The position numbers were made by a program, and so were the translations under genes. A stretch of DNA of 50,823 nucleotides from Xanthobacteraceae bacterium (GTDB taxonomy: Bacteria > Pseudomonadota > Alphaproteobacteria > Rhizobiales > Xanthobacteraceae), in NCBI GenBank assembly GCA_030041005.1, contig JASHOR010000051.1:1-50823 (forward strand), given 5' to 3'. The first letter of the stretch is position 1, and each line of letters starts with the position of its first letter. Of the stretch, positions 27,897 through 36,646 are shown in pieces. The notes under the pieces are model-generated. The model saw only the letters and a list, made by a program, of their open reading frames with translations, ran no database searches and was not told the origin of the DNA.

Positions 27897-28567
27897 TGAA
27901 GGTCGATCTTCGCCTCAACGCTATCGTCGATCCGGATCGCTCCGGCGGCCGGCCGCTTGCCGAACTGGCGCGGCTGTGCGCCGAGGGCGGCGCGACGCTC
28001 GTGCAATTGCGCGACAAGGTGAGCGAGACGCGGGCTATGGTCGAAGAGGCGCGGGCCATCAAGGAGGTTCTGGCGCCGCTCGGCGTTGCGTTCGTGGTCA
28101 ACGACCGGGTCGACGTCGCGCTCGCTGCCGGCGCCGACGGCGTGCATCTCGGCCAGGACGATATGGCGGTCGAGGACGCGCGACGCCTGCTCGGTGCGAA
28201 CGCCATTGTCGGCCTCTCCGTCAAGAACACGAGCGAGGCCGAGGCGGCGCCGATCGATCGCATCGACTATGTGGGCAGCGGCGGCGTTTACGCGACGCTG
28301 TCGAAGCAGCAGAAAAATCCGCCGATCGGCCCGGAGGGTTTGCAGCGGATCATCGAGGTGCTGCGGCGACGCGCCCGGCAAGCGCAAAAGCAACTGCCGG
28401 TCTGCGGCATCGCCGGGATCGACGAAAGCAACGCCGCCGCGGTGATCGGCGCCGGCGCCGACGGCGTTGCCGTCATCTCGGCGCTCTCGCTCGCGCCCGA
28501 CCCGGCGCAAGCGGCGCTCACCTTGCGGCAGATCGTCGATGCGATGCTGGCCAAGCGGGGCACGTGA
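27893..28567 (+). CDS. thiE: Thiamine-phosphate synthase
   Basis: A 224-residue TIM-barrel enzyme that joins hydroxymethylpyrimidine diphosphate and thiazole phosphate to thiamin phosphate. Motifs: AEGGATLVQLRDKVSETRAM, VAFVVNDRVDVALAAGADGV, HLGQDDM, VGLSVKNTSEAEAA and IDYVGSGGVYAT. It sits between thiM and thiD with no gaps, so all three should be made together. Confidence 0.93.
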   Translation: MMKVDLRLNAIVDPDRSGGRPLAELARLCAEGGATLVQLRDKVSETRAMVEEARAIKEVLAPLGVAFVVNDRVDVALAAGADGVHLGQDDMAVEDARRLLGANAIVGLSVKNTSEAEAAPIDRIDYVGSGGVYATLSKQQKNPPIGPEGLQRIIEVLRRRARQAQKQLPVCGIAGIDESNAAAVIGAGADGVAVISALSLAPDPAQAALTLRQIVDAMLAKRGT

Positions 28568-29365
28568 ATGAGCGTTGCGATCGCGCTCACCATTGCCGGT
28601 TCCGATTCCGGCGCCGGCGCCGGCATTGAGGCGGATCTGAAAACGTTCGCGGCGCTTGGCGTCTACGGCGCCTGCGCGATCACCGCGCTCACCGCGCAAA
28701 ACACCAAGGGTGTTTTTGCCATTCAGGAAATCCCCGCCGAATTCGTCACCGCGCAGATAGACGCAGTCTTCAGCGATCTCGACGTCGGCGCGGTGAAGAT
28801 CGGCATGCTGGCGAACAAGACGGTCATAACAGTTGTCGCCGCCGCGCTCGATCGCCATCGCGCGCGCAATGTGGTGCTCGATCCGGTTCTGGCGGCAACA
28901 TCGGGCGGGAATTTGCTGCAGCCGGAAGCTGTTGCCGGCTTGCGCGCCCTGATCGGGCGGGCGCGCCTGCTCACGCCCAATCTCGCCGAAGCGGCGGCCT
29001 TGCTCGGGGCCGGGGAAGCGCGCGATGAGAACGAGATGCGCGCGCAGGGAGAAAAGCTGCTCGCGTTTGGCGCCGGCGCGGTGCTGATCAAGGGCGGGCA
29101 TGCCGGCGGCCCGGACAGCGTCGATATCCTCGTCGAAAAGAACCGCTGCGCGCGCTTTGCCGCGCCGCGCATCGCGACCAAAAACACGCACGGCACCGGC
29201 TGCACGCTGTCGTCGGCCGTCGCGGCCGGCCTCGCCAAGGGATTGTCGCTCGACCAGGCGGTGCGCGAAGCCAAGGAGTACGTGAGCGCCGCCATCGCCG
29301 CCGCGGACCGGCTCGGCGTCGGCTCCGGCCGCGGCCCGCTGCACCATTTTCATCAATGGTGGTGA
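28568..29365 (+). CDS. thiD: Hydroxymethylpyrimidine (phosphate) kinase
   Basis: A 265-residue ribokinase-fold kinase that phosphorylates hydroxymethylpyrimidine twice. Motifs: IAGSDSGAGAGIEADLKTFA at the N-terminus, GVYGACAITALTAQNTKGV, VKIGMLANKTVI, VLDPVLAATSG, LLTPNLAEAAALLG and the anion-hole segment KNTHGTGCTLSSAVAAGLAK. Its ATG follows the thiE stop directly. Together the three genes cover thiazole and pyrimidine salvage, not de novo synthesis (no thiC or thiG here). Confidence 0.95.
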   Translation: MSVAIALTIAGSDSGAGAGIEADLKTFAALGVYGACAITALTAQNTKGVFAIQEIPAEFVTAQIDAVFSDLDVGAVKIGMLANKTVITVVAAALDRHRARNVVLDPVLAATSGGNLLQPEAVAGLRALIGRARLLTPNLAEAAALLGAGEARDENEMRAQGEKLLAFGAGAVLIKGGHAGGPDSVDILVEKNRCARFAAPRIATKNTHGTGCTLSSAVAAGLAKGLSLDQAVREAKEYVSAAIAAADRLGVGSGRGPLHHFHQWW

Positions 29366-29377
29366 AGCGCGCCCGCC

Positions 29378-30517
29378 ATGGCAGCAAGGACGATAGCAAA
29401 GCCCAGCATCGCGATCATTGGCGCCGGCATAGGCGGATTAGCGGCGGCAGCGAGCCTGATACGACTGGGCTTCAAGGTCGAACTCTACGAGCAGGCGACG
29501 CAATTCGCCCCGATCGGCGCCGGCATTCAGCTCACCGCCAACGCTATGAAAGCGTTCAGAGGGCTCGGATTGGTCGACGTGCTGCGCGGCAATGGCTTCG
29601 TGCCCGCGGCTTTTCACAGCCGAGAGTGGGACACGGCAAAGGTCACCAACGTCCTGATCATGGGTCAATCGCTGGAGCAGCGATATGGCGTGCCGGATTT
29701 GATGATTCACCGGGCGCGCCTGCATGCAGCCCTCGCCGCGCTGACGCCGTCCGCCTGCATCCACTTCGGCAAAAAGCTGGTGGCGATCGAGCAGCATGGC
29801 TCTCATGCCACGCTCGCGTTTGCCGACGGCACTGGTGTCGAAGCGCAGCTCGTCATCGGTGCCGACGGCATTCATTCAGCGGTGCGGGAGACGCTGTTCG
29901 GTTCCGGGCAACCGCGCTTCACCGGACGCGTCGCCTACCGCGCCACCTATCCCGCGGCTCGAATCGACGACGCTGCGATCGACGAGCGCGCCAAGTGGTG
30001 GGGTCCCGACCGTCACGTGGTGCATTACTTCACGACCGCGGGCAGGAACGAAATCTACTTCATCGCGGTGACGCCCGAGCCGAAATTCCAGGTGGAATCC
30101 TGGTCGATGAGGGGCGACAAGGACATGCTGCTCGCGGCCTTTGCCGGATTTCACCCGCGCGTGCGTGCTGTCCTCGCGGCGGCGCCGGAGGTCCGCAAAT
30201 GGGCCCTGGTGGAGCGCGATCCGATGCCGTCCTGGGGGCAGGATCGCATCGTGCTGCTCGGCGATGCATGCCATCCCATGATGCCTTACATGGCGCAGGG
30301 TGCGGCATCCGCGGTCGAGGATGCGGTGGTTCTCGCGCGCTGTCTCGCGGGCGTCGCCGGCGACAACATCTCCGCAGCGCTCGCGCGTTACGCCGCCAGC
30401 CGGAAGCAGCGCACCGCTCGAATGCAGCTAACCAGTCGCGAGAATAATTGGCTGCGCCAGAAGACGGATACCGACTGGGTCTATGAATACGATGCCTGGA
30501 ACGTGCAGCTTGACTAG
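29378..30517 (+). CDS. FAD-dependent aromatic monooxygenase (salicylate or hydroxynicotinate hydroxylase-like)
   Basis: A 379-residue class A flavoprotein monooxygenase. The ADP-binding motif is IIGAGIGGLAAAASLIRLG near residue 12-30, the DG motif is VIGADGIHSAVRETLFG and the GD motif is VLLGDACHPMMPYMAQGAAS. These enzymes hydroxylate phenolic or N-heteroaromatic acids with NAD(P)H and oxygen; salicylate 1-hydroxylase and 6-hydroxynicotinate 3-monooxygenase are the closest known types by length and motif spacing. It starts 12 bases after thiD, so it may be co-transcribed with the thiamin genes, though the link is unclear. It converges on the GST gene. Confidence 0.88.
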   Translation: MAARTIAKPSIAIIGAGIGGLAAAASLIRLGFKVELYEQATQFAPIGAGIQLTANAMKAFRGLGLVDVLRGNGFVPAAFHSREWDTAKVTNVLIMGQSLEQRYGVPDLMIHRARLHAALAALTPSACIHFGKKLVAIEQHGSHATLAFADGTGVEAQLVIGADGIHSAVRETLFGSGQPRFTGRVAYRATYPAARIDDAAIDERAKWWGPDRHVVHYFTTAGRNEIYFIAVTPEPKFQVESWSMRGDKDMLLAAFAGFHPRVRAVLAAAPEVRKWALVERDPMPSWGQDRIVLLGDACHPMMPYMAQGAASAVEDAVVLARCLAGVAGDNISAALARYAASRKQRTARMQLTSRENNWLRQKTDTDWVYEYDAWNVQLD

Positions 30518-30538
30518 AGTCTGCCATTCAAACGCGCT

Positions 30539-31189
30539 TTAGGGCGACGCCGGCGCGCCCGGCTGCTTGAACGGATCGGCAGCCGCGAAGGCCTCGATCG
30601 CCGAGAGTTCGCCGGCGATGCGGCGCAAGATCGGGAATGGCGCCAGATCGACCGAGAAGTACTTCGCGCCCGCGGCCTGGCTGGCGAGACAGATGTCGGC
30701 GAGCGTGATGCTGTCGCCGTGGGCATAGCGGCCGGTCGCCTTGTCCTTGAGATGAACTTCCAGCGCGGTCAGCGCCGCCGTGTGCCAATGCCGGCACCAT
30801 GTCATCACTGCCGCCGCGTCGAGGTGGATTTCGTGCTCGAGATATTCGCGCACGCGCGGCACGATCAGCGGATGGGAGTCGGCGGCGACGATCTGGGCGA
30901 GCCCGCGCACGCGCGCGCGACCGCGCGGATCGCGCGGCAGCAGCGGCGGACTGGGATGCGTCTCGTCGAGATATTCGATGATGGCGAGCGATTCGAACAA
31001 GGCCGGCCCCTCGCCGTCGATGAGCGCCGGGATCGCCATCATCGGATTCACCGTGCGAAAGGAATCAGTCCGTTGTTCGCCCTTCATCAGGTTTATCTGA
31101 ATCACCTCCGCTGGAACGATGCCCTTGAGATTGAGCGCGACGCGCACGCGATAGCTCGCCAGCGATCGCCAGAAGGAAAAGAGTTTCAT
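30539..31189 (-). CDS. Zeta-class glutathione S-transferase, maleylacetoacetate-isomerase-like
   Basis: A 216-residue protein with an N-terminal thioredoxin fold (MKLFSFWRSLASYRVRVALN, where zeta GSTs have SSxSWRVRIAL), the glutathione-binding PALIDGEGPALFESLAIIEY segment and an all-helical C-terminal domain (ITLADICLASQAAGAKYFSV). Zeta GSTs isomerise maleylacetoacetate or maleylpyruvate in tyrosine and gentisate breakdown. The active-site serine pair is reduced to S-L-A-S here. GGGAGAAAACA precedes the ATG. The gene leads away from a GlcG-like gene and two dehydrogenases in the same direction, perhaps as one transcript. Confidence 0.82.
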   Translation of the reverse strand: MKLFSFWRSLASYRVRVALNLKGIVPAEVIQINLMKGEQRTDSFRTVNPMMAIPALIDGEGPALFESLAIIEYLDETHPSPPLLPRDPRGRARVRGLAQIVAADSHPLIVPRVREYLEHEIHLDAAAVMTWCRHWHTAALTALEVHLKDKATGRYAHGDSITLADICLASQAAGAKYFSVDLAPFPILRRIAGELSAIEAFAAADPFKQPGAPASP

Positions 31190-31243
31190 TGTTTTCTCCC
31201 AATTTCCCTCCCCACCGCAAGCCACCGCAAGCGAAGGGGAAAA

Positions 31244-31678
31244 TCAATCCGTCCCCGGATCGGCCTTCAGTCCCGTCGCCTCGATGCCGGCGATGGCGCA
31301 CATCTCATCCTTGTCCGAGGTGTCGCCGGAAATGCCGCAGGCACCGATAATCGCGCCGCCGCCGTCGCGAATGAGCACGCCGCCTGGATTGCAGACCATG
31401 CGGCCGTCGCTTGCGGCGGCGAGCATGGTGAAGAATTGCGGCGTCTTGCCCGCGCGGCTCGCCAGGGTGCGCGAGCCGAAGCCCATGCCGAGCGCGCCCC
31501 AGGCTTTGCCGAAGGCGATGTCGAAACGCAGGATGCCGGACCTGTCTTCGCGCTTGAAGGCGACGAGCTGGCCGCCGGCATCAAGCACCGCCACGCTGAG
31601 CGGCGCCAGATTGTTCTCCCGCCCCTTCTTCAGTGCGACATCGACGATGGTGGAAGCTTGCGCAAGGCTGACTGACAT
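31244..31678 (-). CDS. GlcG/HbpS-family (haem-degrading-like) protein
   Basis: A 144-residue protein of the GlcG/HbpS/PduO-C fold: LAPLSVAVLDAGGQLVAFKR, ILRFDIAFGKAWGALGMGF and NPGGVLIRDGGGAIIGACGI, SGDTSDKDEMCAIAGIEATG. Members bind haem or cobalamin or accompany glycolate and aromatic catabolism genes; the function is often undefined. I chose the ATG at 31678 with GGAG upstream; an ATG at 31711 would add 11 residues. The gene lies about 47 bases after the dehydrogenase upstream. Confidence 0.8.
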   Translation of the reverse strand: MSVSLAQASTIVDVALKKGRENNLAPLSVAVLDAGGQLVAFKREDRSGILRFDIAFGKAWGALGMGFGSRTLASRAGKTPQFFTMLAAASDGRMVCNPGGVLIRDGGGAIIGACGISGDTSDKDEMCAIAGIEATGLKADPGTD

Positions 31679-31724
31679 ATTTGCTTGCTCCAATCGGAAG
31701 TCATGCGTCATCGCTCGCTCGCCG

Positions 31725-32609
31725 TCAGTCTGCCGCGCGCCGGTTCGCCCAGTAGACCGAGACGGTGGAGATTTCCGCGCCGCCCGAACGATGGCGTTTG
31801 GTCTCCTCGTAACAGGCGAGCGCGCGCGCGACCAGCGGCAGTTCGATCCCGCGCACTTCGGCCGCGGCCAGCATCGAGTGCATGTCCTTGATACCGCCGT
31901 CGACGTCGAACGTGACCGGACCCGCGTCACCGCCCTTGAGCATGGAAGCGACTCCCGCGCCGCGCGCCTTGAGCACATTGGGGCCGCCGGAGGTCTCGCT
32001 CAACAAATCCATCAGCCGCGCCGGGTCGAGCCGCACGGTGCGCGCCAGCGCCAACGCTTCGCCCAGCGCCTGCCAATACACCATCAGCGGCAGGTTGACG
32101 GTGAATTTCAAGAGCGCGCCGCAGCCGACCGGGCCGGCGTGTTCGAGGCGCCGGCAAAGCTGCTCAAGGATCGGCCGGGCGCGCGCGGCGTCCGCGTCCT
32201 CGGCCCCCATGAGGCCGATCAGTTTTCCCTGCCGCGCCGGGCCGGTCGAACCGCCGACCGGGCATTCAACGAACGCACCGCCGTTGGCGCGCACGATTTC
32301 AGCAAGTGCGATTTCGGTCTCCGGCAACACCGTGCTCATCTCGATGAACAGCTTCCCCGATATGTCTGCGGTGAGCAGGCCCGATTGTCCCTTGTAGACG
32401 GCATCGAGCGCGGCGGTGTCGGTGAGAATGGTGATGACGGCGTCGCAGCGGCGGGGAAGTTCGGCCGGCGTTGAGACCGCCGTGGCGCCGGCGACGGCCT
32501 TCGCCTTCTCCGGCGTCCGATTCCACACCGCGACATCGTGGCCGAGTTCGATCAGCCGCGCGGCAATGGCCGCACCCATTTTCCCGATTCCGGCGATGCC
32601 GATCCGCAT
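31725..32609 (-). CDS. NAD(P)-dependent beta-hydroxyacid dehydrogenase (HIBADH family)
   Basis: A 294-residue protein with the N-terminal Rossmann motif IGIAGIGKMGAAIAARLIEL, the substrate-site segment FVECPVGGSTGPARQGKL and the catalytic lysine in GCGALLKFTVNLPL. The family oxidises 3-hydroxyisobutyrate, tartronate semialdehyde and related 3-hydroxyacids. I chose the ATG at 32609 with GGGAG 7 bases upstream. It is divergent from a second member of the same family on the other strand, about 140 bases apart. Confidence 0.88.
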   Translation of the reverse strand: MRIGIAGIGKMGAAIAARLIELGHDVAVWNRTPEKAKAVAGATAVSTPAELPRRCDAVITILTDTAALDAVYKGQSGLLTADISGKLFIEMSTVLPETEIALAEIVRANGGAFVECPVGGSTGPARQGKLIGLMGAEDADAARARPILEQLCRRLEHAGPVGCGALLKFTVNLPLMVYWQALGEALALARTVRLDPARLMDLLSETSGGPNVLKARGAGVASMLKGGDAGPVTFDVDGGIKDMHSMLAAAEVRGIELPLVARALACYEETKRHRSGGAEISTVSVYWANRRAAD

Positions 32610-32751
32610 TCCCATTCTCCCGCTGGCGTCGTTGGTTGCCGACGATAGGCGATTGCAACGCCGCGAGAAAGCGGGCTTGCGCCGCCTGTGAGCCGATGCC
32701 ATAGCGTCGGCTCCCGTCAACGTGCAGCAAAAAACAGGCAATGAGGATCAC

Positions 32752-33714
32752 ATGGCTTCGGGAAAGAAAGGTGCCGTCGGCATCGTCGGCCTCGGCATCA
32801 TGGGCGGCGCGTTCGCGCAAAATCTGCTCGCCGCCGGCTGGCGCGTGATCGGCTATGACATTGCACCGGCGCGGCGGCGCGCGCTGGCGAAGATCGGCGT
32901 CGAGATCGCGGCCGACGCAGTCGATGTGGCGCGCCAGGCGCGCGCCATCATTGTGAGCCTGCCCAAGCCCGCGGCGCTCGCCATGACGGCCGCCGCCATC
33001 GCCAGAGCCGGCCTGCCGCGCCGCGTCATCATCGAAGCATCGACATTCGCGATCGACGACAAGACCAAGGCCGCGGCGGTCTTGCGCAAGGCCGGCCATG
33101 TCCTGCTCGATTGTCCGGTGAGCGGCACCGGCGCGCAGGCCAAGACGAAAGATCTCGTGGTCTATGCTTCGGGCGGAGCCGCCGAAATCAAGAAACTGCG
33201 GCCATTGTTCGCGGGCTTCACGCGCGCCGTCTACGATGTCGGCGAATTCGGCAATGGCAGCCGCATGAAATACGTCGCCAACCACCTTGTCGCCATTCAC
33301 AACGTGGCCAGCGCCGAGGCGATGGTGTTGGGCATGAAGGCGGGTCTGCCGCCGCAGTTGATCTTCGACCTGATCAAGACCGGAGCGGGCAATTCGCGCA
33401 TTTTCGAACTGCGCGCGCCAATGATGGTGAAGGACAGCTACCGCGACGCCACCATGAAAATCGCGGTGTGGCAGAAGGATATGGACGTGATCGGCGGCTA
33501 CGCGCGCAGCATCCGCGTGCCGACGCCGATGTTCGACGCCAGCAAGGCGATCTATCAAAAGGCACTGACCAGCGGCCATGGCGAGGAAGACACCGCCGCC
33601 GTGTGCGTCGTGCTGGAAAAGATGGCGGGCTTAAAGCGCGGAAAAGCGCCATCGCATCGGCCGGGCGATCGGAAGTATGGCGGGCGATCGGCGCCTACGG
33701 CGCGCCGACAATGA
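32752..33714 (+). CDS. NAD(P)-dependent beta-hydroxyacid dehydrogenase (HIBADH family), second copy
   Basis: A 320-residue protein with VGIVGLGIMGGAFAQNLLAA at the Rossmann fold, LLDCPVSGTGAQAKTKDLVV at the substrate site and the catalytic lysine in GNGSRMKYVANHLVAIHNVA. It differs clearly from the divergent neighbour, so this is not a recent duplication. GAGGA precedes the ATG at 32752. Its 3' end overlaps the BtuF-like gene on the opposite strand by 20 bases. Confidence 0.87.
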   Translation: MASGKKGAVGIVGLGIMGGAFAQNLLAAGWRVIGYDIAPARRRALAKIGVEIAADAVDVARQARAIIVSLPKPAALAMTAAAIARAGLPRRVIIEASTFAIDDKTKAAAVLRKAGHVLLDCPVSGTGAQAKTKDLVVYASGGAAEIKKLRPLFAGFTRAVYDVGEFGNGSRMKYVANHLVAIHNVASAEAMVLGMKAGLPPQLIFDLIKTGAGNSRIFELRAPMMVKDSYRDATMKIAVWQKDMDVIGGYARSIRVPTPMFDASKAIYQKALTSGHGEEDTAAVCVVLEKMAGLKRGKAPSHRPGDRKYGGRSAPTARRQ

Positions 33715-34477
33715 TGTGCTCCAGCGCCGCAAGCCCGTCGGTGAGAGCAGCCGGTCCGGGCTGAAGGATCAGCGCGGATTTGATCTCGTAAAGCCTGCGG
33801 TTGCGGACCGCGGGAATGGCGTCGAACCCCGGACGGGCGGCAACCTTCTCCTTGCTGAACTTCTTGCCGCACCAGGAGCCGATGATGATGTCGGGCGCGC
33901 GACCGATCACCGCTTCGGGCGTGGCGATCCGCTCCGTGGCGGACTTGCGGCCGGCGAGTTCGGGAAAGATGTCGACGCCGCCGGCGATCGCGATCAGTTC
34001 GGAGACCCAGGCGATACCGGAAATCATCGGCTCGTCCCATTCCTCGAAATACACTTTTGGACGCGCGCCACGCTCTGCATTGCGCCGCCGCGTAACTTCG
34101 AGATTGGCCGCAAGCCGCTCCACCAGCGCCTCGGCGCGGTGCGTCGCGCCGACGAGCGCGCCAAGCGTGCGGATCATGTCAAGGATGCCGGCGACCGTGC
34201 GCTGGTTGAAGGCGTGGACGCAGACGCCCGCACGGATGAGTGCCGCGACTATGTCGGCCTGCAGGTCGGAGAACGTGAGGACGAGGTTGGGTTCAAGAGC
34301 GAGGATTTTGGGGATATCGGCAGAGATGAACGCCGAAACTCGCGGTTTCTCTTTGCGCGCTTGCGGCGGCCGGACGGTGTAGCCGGAGATGCCGACGATG
34401 CGGTGCTGCTCGCCCAGCAGATAGAGCGTTTCGGTCGTTTCCTCGGTCAGGCAGACGATCCGCTCCGGCGGATGCAT
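33695..34477 (-). CDS. BtuF-like (cobalamin/iron type) substrate-binding domain protein without export signal
   Basis: A 260-residue protein of the class III binding-protein fold: PPERIVCLTEETTETLYLLG, HRIVGISGYTVRPPQA, ILALEPNLVLTFSDLQADIV and APDIIIGSWCGKKFSKE, ending with the conserved IKSALILQPGPAALTDGLAA. Relatives bind cobalamin, haem or siderophores for ABC import. The N-terminus is hydrophilic and has no signal peptide, and no permease or ATPase is next to it, so it may act in the cytoplasm as a binder or sensor. It overlaps the end of the convergent dehydrogenase. Confidence 0.82.
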   Translation of the reverse strand: MHPPERIVCLTEETTETLYLLGEQHRIVGISGYTVRPPQARKEKPRVSAFISADIPKILALEPNLVLTFSDLQADIVAALIRAGVCVHAFNQRTVAGILDMIRTLGALVGATHRAEALVERLAANLEVTRRRNAERGARPKVYFEEWDEPMISGIAWVSELIAIAGGVDIFPELAGRKSATERIATPEAVIGRAPDIIIGSWCGKKFSKEKVAARPGFDAIPAVRNRRLYEIKSALILQPGPAALTDGLAALEHIIVGAP

Positions 34478-34524
34478 GCTCGAGCTTTCTCCGTTGGAGG
34501 GGAATCAATCAAGCAGCAGAAAAT

Positions 34525-34574
34525 GCCTTCGATCGCAAGGGCAGGCAAGAGTAGCGACCGTTGCGATCGAAGGC
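34525..34574. promoter_or_regulatory. Long inverted repeat in the divergent BtuF-like/CocE intergenic region
   Basis: Perfect 14-base arms GCCTTCGATCGCAA (34525-34538) and TTGCGATCGAAGGC (34561-34574) with a 22-base loop. It sits 48 bases upstream of the BtuF-like start and 100 bases before the hydrolase start. A regulator-binding site or an mRNA hairpin would both fit. Confidence 0.45.
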
Positions 34575-34674
34575 GTGGCCAACCGCGGCATTGGTTGCGC
34601 GTCGACGCCGTCGTGCTTTCGCTCGGCCTGTCCGATTTGTTAAATTAGGAAAAGCATAACCAGGGAGATTGCGC

Positions 34675-36489
34675 ATGTCGTTGCTCGAAGGCGAAGCACG
34701 GATGGCGGAGAACGCGGGCGAGCGCCGCACCCATCAGCCGCGCGGCGAGATTCGCGACGGCATGCGCATCGACTGGGACGTGCCGATCGCGATGGATGAC
34801 GGCGTTGTCCTGCGCGCGGACGTGTTCCGTCCGCTCGCGGCAGGCCGCTATCCGGTGATTCTGAGCTACGGTCCCTATGCCAAGGGCTTGGCTTTTCAGG
34901 ACGGTTATCCGAGCGCCTGGGAGCGCATGACGCGTCAGCATCCTGACGTGGCCGCCGGATCGAGCAACCTGTACCAGAGCTGGGAAGTGGTCGATCCGGA
35001 GAAGTGGGTGCCGCACGACTATGCCTGCGTGCGCGTCGATTCCCGCGGCGCCGGATGCTCGCCCGGCTTCATCGATCATTTTTCTCCGCGCGAGACCAAG
35101 GACTTCTACGATTGCATCGAGTGGGCCGGGGTGCAGCCGTGGTCGAACGGCAAAGTCGGCCTCGACGGCATTTCCTATTACGGCATCAACCAGTGGCACG
35201 TGGCCTCGCTGCAGCCGCCGCACCTTGCCGCCATGTGCATCTGGGAAGGCGCGGCCGACTGGTACCGTGACATGACTCATCACGGCGGCATTCTCTCTAC
35301 CTTCTGGGAAAACTGGTACGACATGCAGGTCAAGACCGTGCAATACGGCGCCGGCGAGCGCGGCAAGCGTAGCCGCGTCCATGGCGAACTGGTCTGCGGG
35401 CCGGAAATCCTGTCGGAAACACAACTGGCGCAAAACCGCAGCGATTTCGGCGGCGAGATTTTTTCCCACCCGCTCGACGACAGCTATCACCGTGGGCGCT
35501 CGCCGGTCTGGGCGAAAGTGAAAGTGCCGTTCTTGTCCGCCGCCAATTGGGGAGGGCAGGGATTGCACCCGCGCGGCAATTTCGAAGGATTCGCGCGCGC
35601 GGCCTCGAAACGAAAATGGCTCGAAGCGCATGGCCTCGAGCACTGGACTCACTTCTATACGGATTATGGTCGCAAGCTGCAGCTACGCTTCTTCGATTAT
35701 TTCCTCCACGGCAAGGACAATGGTTGGGACCGGCAACCGCGGGTGCTGTTGCAGGTTCGCCACGTCGACCGCTTCGTCGAACGCGCGGAAAACGAATGGC
35801 CGCTCGCGCGCACCAGGTGGACGCGCTTTCATCTCGATCCCGCCACCGGCACATTGACGGCGGGCGGCCAGGGCCAGAGAGCCGGAAAGAAGGCGACGCT
35901 TCACTTCGACGCACTCGGCGACGGCGTCACCTTTCTCACCGCGCCCTTGGCGCAGGAGACCGAGATCACCGGCCCGAGCGCGCTCAGGCTCTACGTCTCG
36001 TCGTCCACCGCCGACGCCGATATCTTCGCCGTGCTTCGCGTCTTGTCTCCCGATCTCAAGGAAGTGGTGTTCCAGGGCGCCATCGACCCGCATACGCCGC
36101 TCGGTCAGGGGTGGTTGCGCGCCTCGCACCGTCAGCTCGACAGGAAATTGTCCACCCCCTACCGTCCCTATCATACCCATGCCAGGAAGCAGCCGCTCAA
36201 GCCGGGCGAGGTGGTGGCGCTCGACATCGAGATCTGGCCGACATCGATCGTGGTCCCCGCGGGATACCGCATCGGCTTGTCCGTGGGCGGCAAGGATTAC
36301 GTCTATCCCGGAGGCAGCGGCGGGCGGCTGTCGAATTTCAAGAACGAACTGACCGGCTGCGGGCCGTTCCTGCACGACGATCCGCGCGACCGGCCGGCGG
36401 GCCTGTTCGACGGGGTGACCACGTTGCACTTCGGTGGCGTCGCGCGGCCCTATCTGCTTTTGCCTATTATTCCGGCAAAAAGGAAATAA
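34675..36489 (+). CDS. CocE/NonD-family hydrolase (X-Pro dipeptidyl-peptidase-like)
   Basis: A 604-residue protein. The alpha/beta-hydrolase domain has DWDVPIAMDDGVVLRADVFR, ILSYGPYAKG and the nucleophile motif DGISYYG (G-x-S-Y-x-G). The C-terminal jelly-roll domain (ALRLYVSSSTADADIFAVLR, RIGLSVGGKDYVYPGG) is typical of CocE and alpha-amino-acid ester hydrolases. These act on ester or amide bonds; cocaine, beta-lactam and peptide substrates are known, so this one's cannot be guessed. GGGAGA lies 6 bases before the ATG at 34675. The gene precedes an ABC operon whose imported substrate may be related. Confidence 0.88.
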   Translation: MSLLEGEARMAENAGERRTHQPRGEIRDGMRIDWDVPIAMDDGVVLRADVFRPLAAGRYPVILSYGPYAKGLAFQDGYPSAWERMTRQHPDVAAGSSNLYQSWEVVDPEKWVPHDYACVRVDSRGAGCSPGFIDHFSPRETKDFYDCIEWAGVQPWSNGKVGLDGISYYGINQWHVASLQPPHLAAMCIWEGAADWYRDMTHHGGILSTFWENWYDMQVKTVQYGAGERGKRSRVHGELVCGPEILSETQLAQNRSDFGGEIFSHPLDDSYHRGRSPVWAKVKVPFLSAANWGGQGLHPRGNFEGFARAASKRKWLEAHGLEHWTHFYTDYGRKLQLRFFDYFLHGKDNGWDRQPRVLLQVRHVDRFVERAENEWPLARTRWTRFHLDPATGTLTAGGQGQRAGKKATLHFDALGDGVTFLTAPLAQETEITGPSALRLYVSSSTADADIFAVLRVLSPDLKEVVFQGAIDPHTPLGQGWLRASHRQLDRKLSTPYRPYHTHARKQPLKPGEVVALDIEIWPTSIVVPAGYRIGLSVGGKDYVYPGGSGGRLSNFKNELTGCGPFLHDDPRDRPAGLFDGVTTLHFGGVARPYLLLPIIPAKRK

Positions 36490-36646
36490 CGGTAGAATGA
36501 ATAAGGCTGTCGGGCGCGACATCAGCGGTCTTTACGCGCGAAACAGCTTGTTGGATGATGGTCGGAAAAGCCGGATCCAAGGGGCAGGCGTACCGGAGAC
36601 GGTAATCCATGCGTCTTTGTGAAAAAGGCGCCAGAGGGAGGACAGA

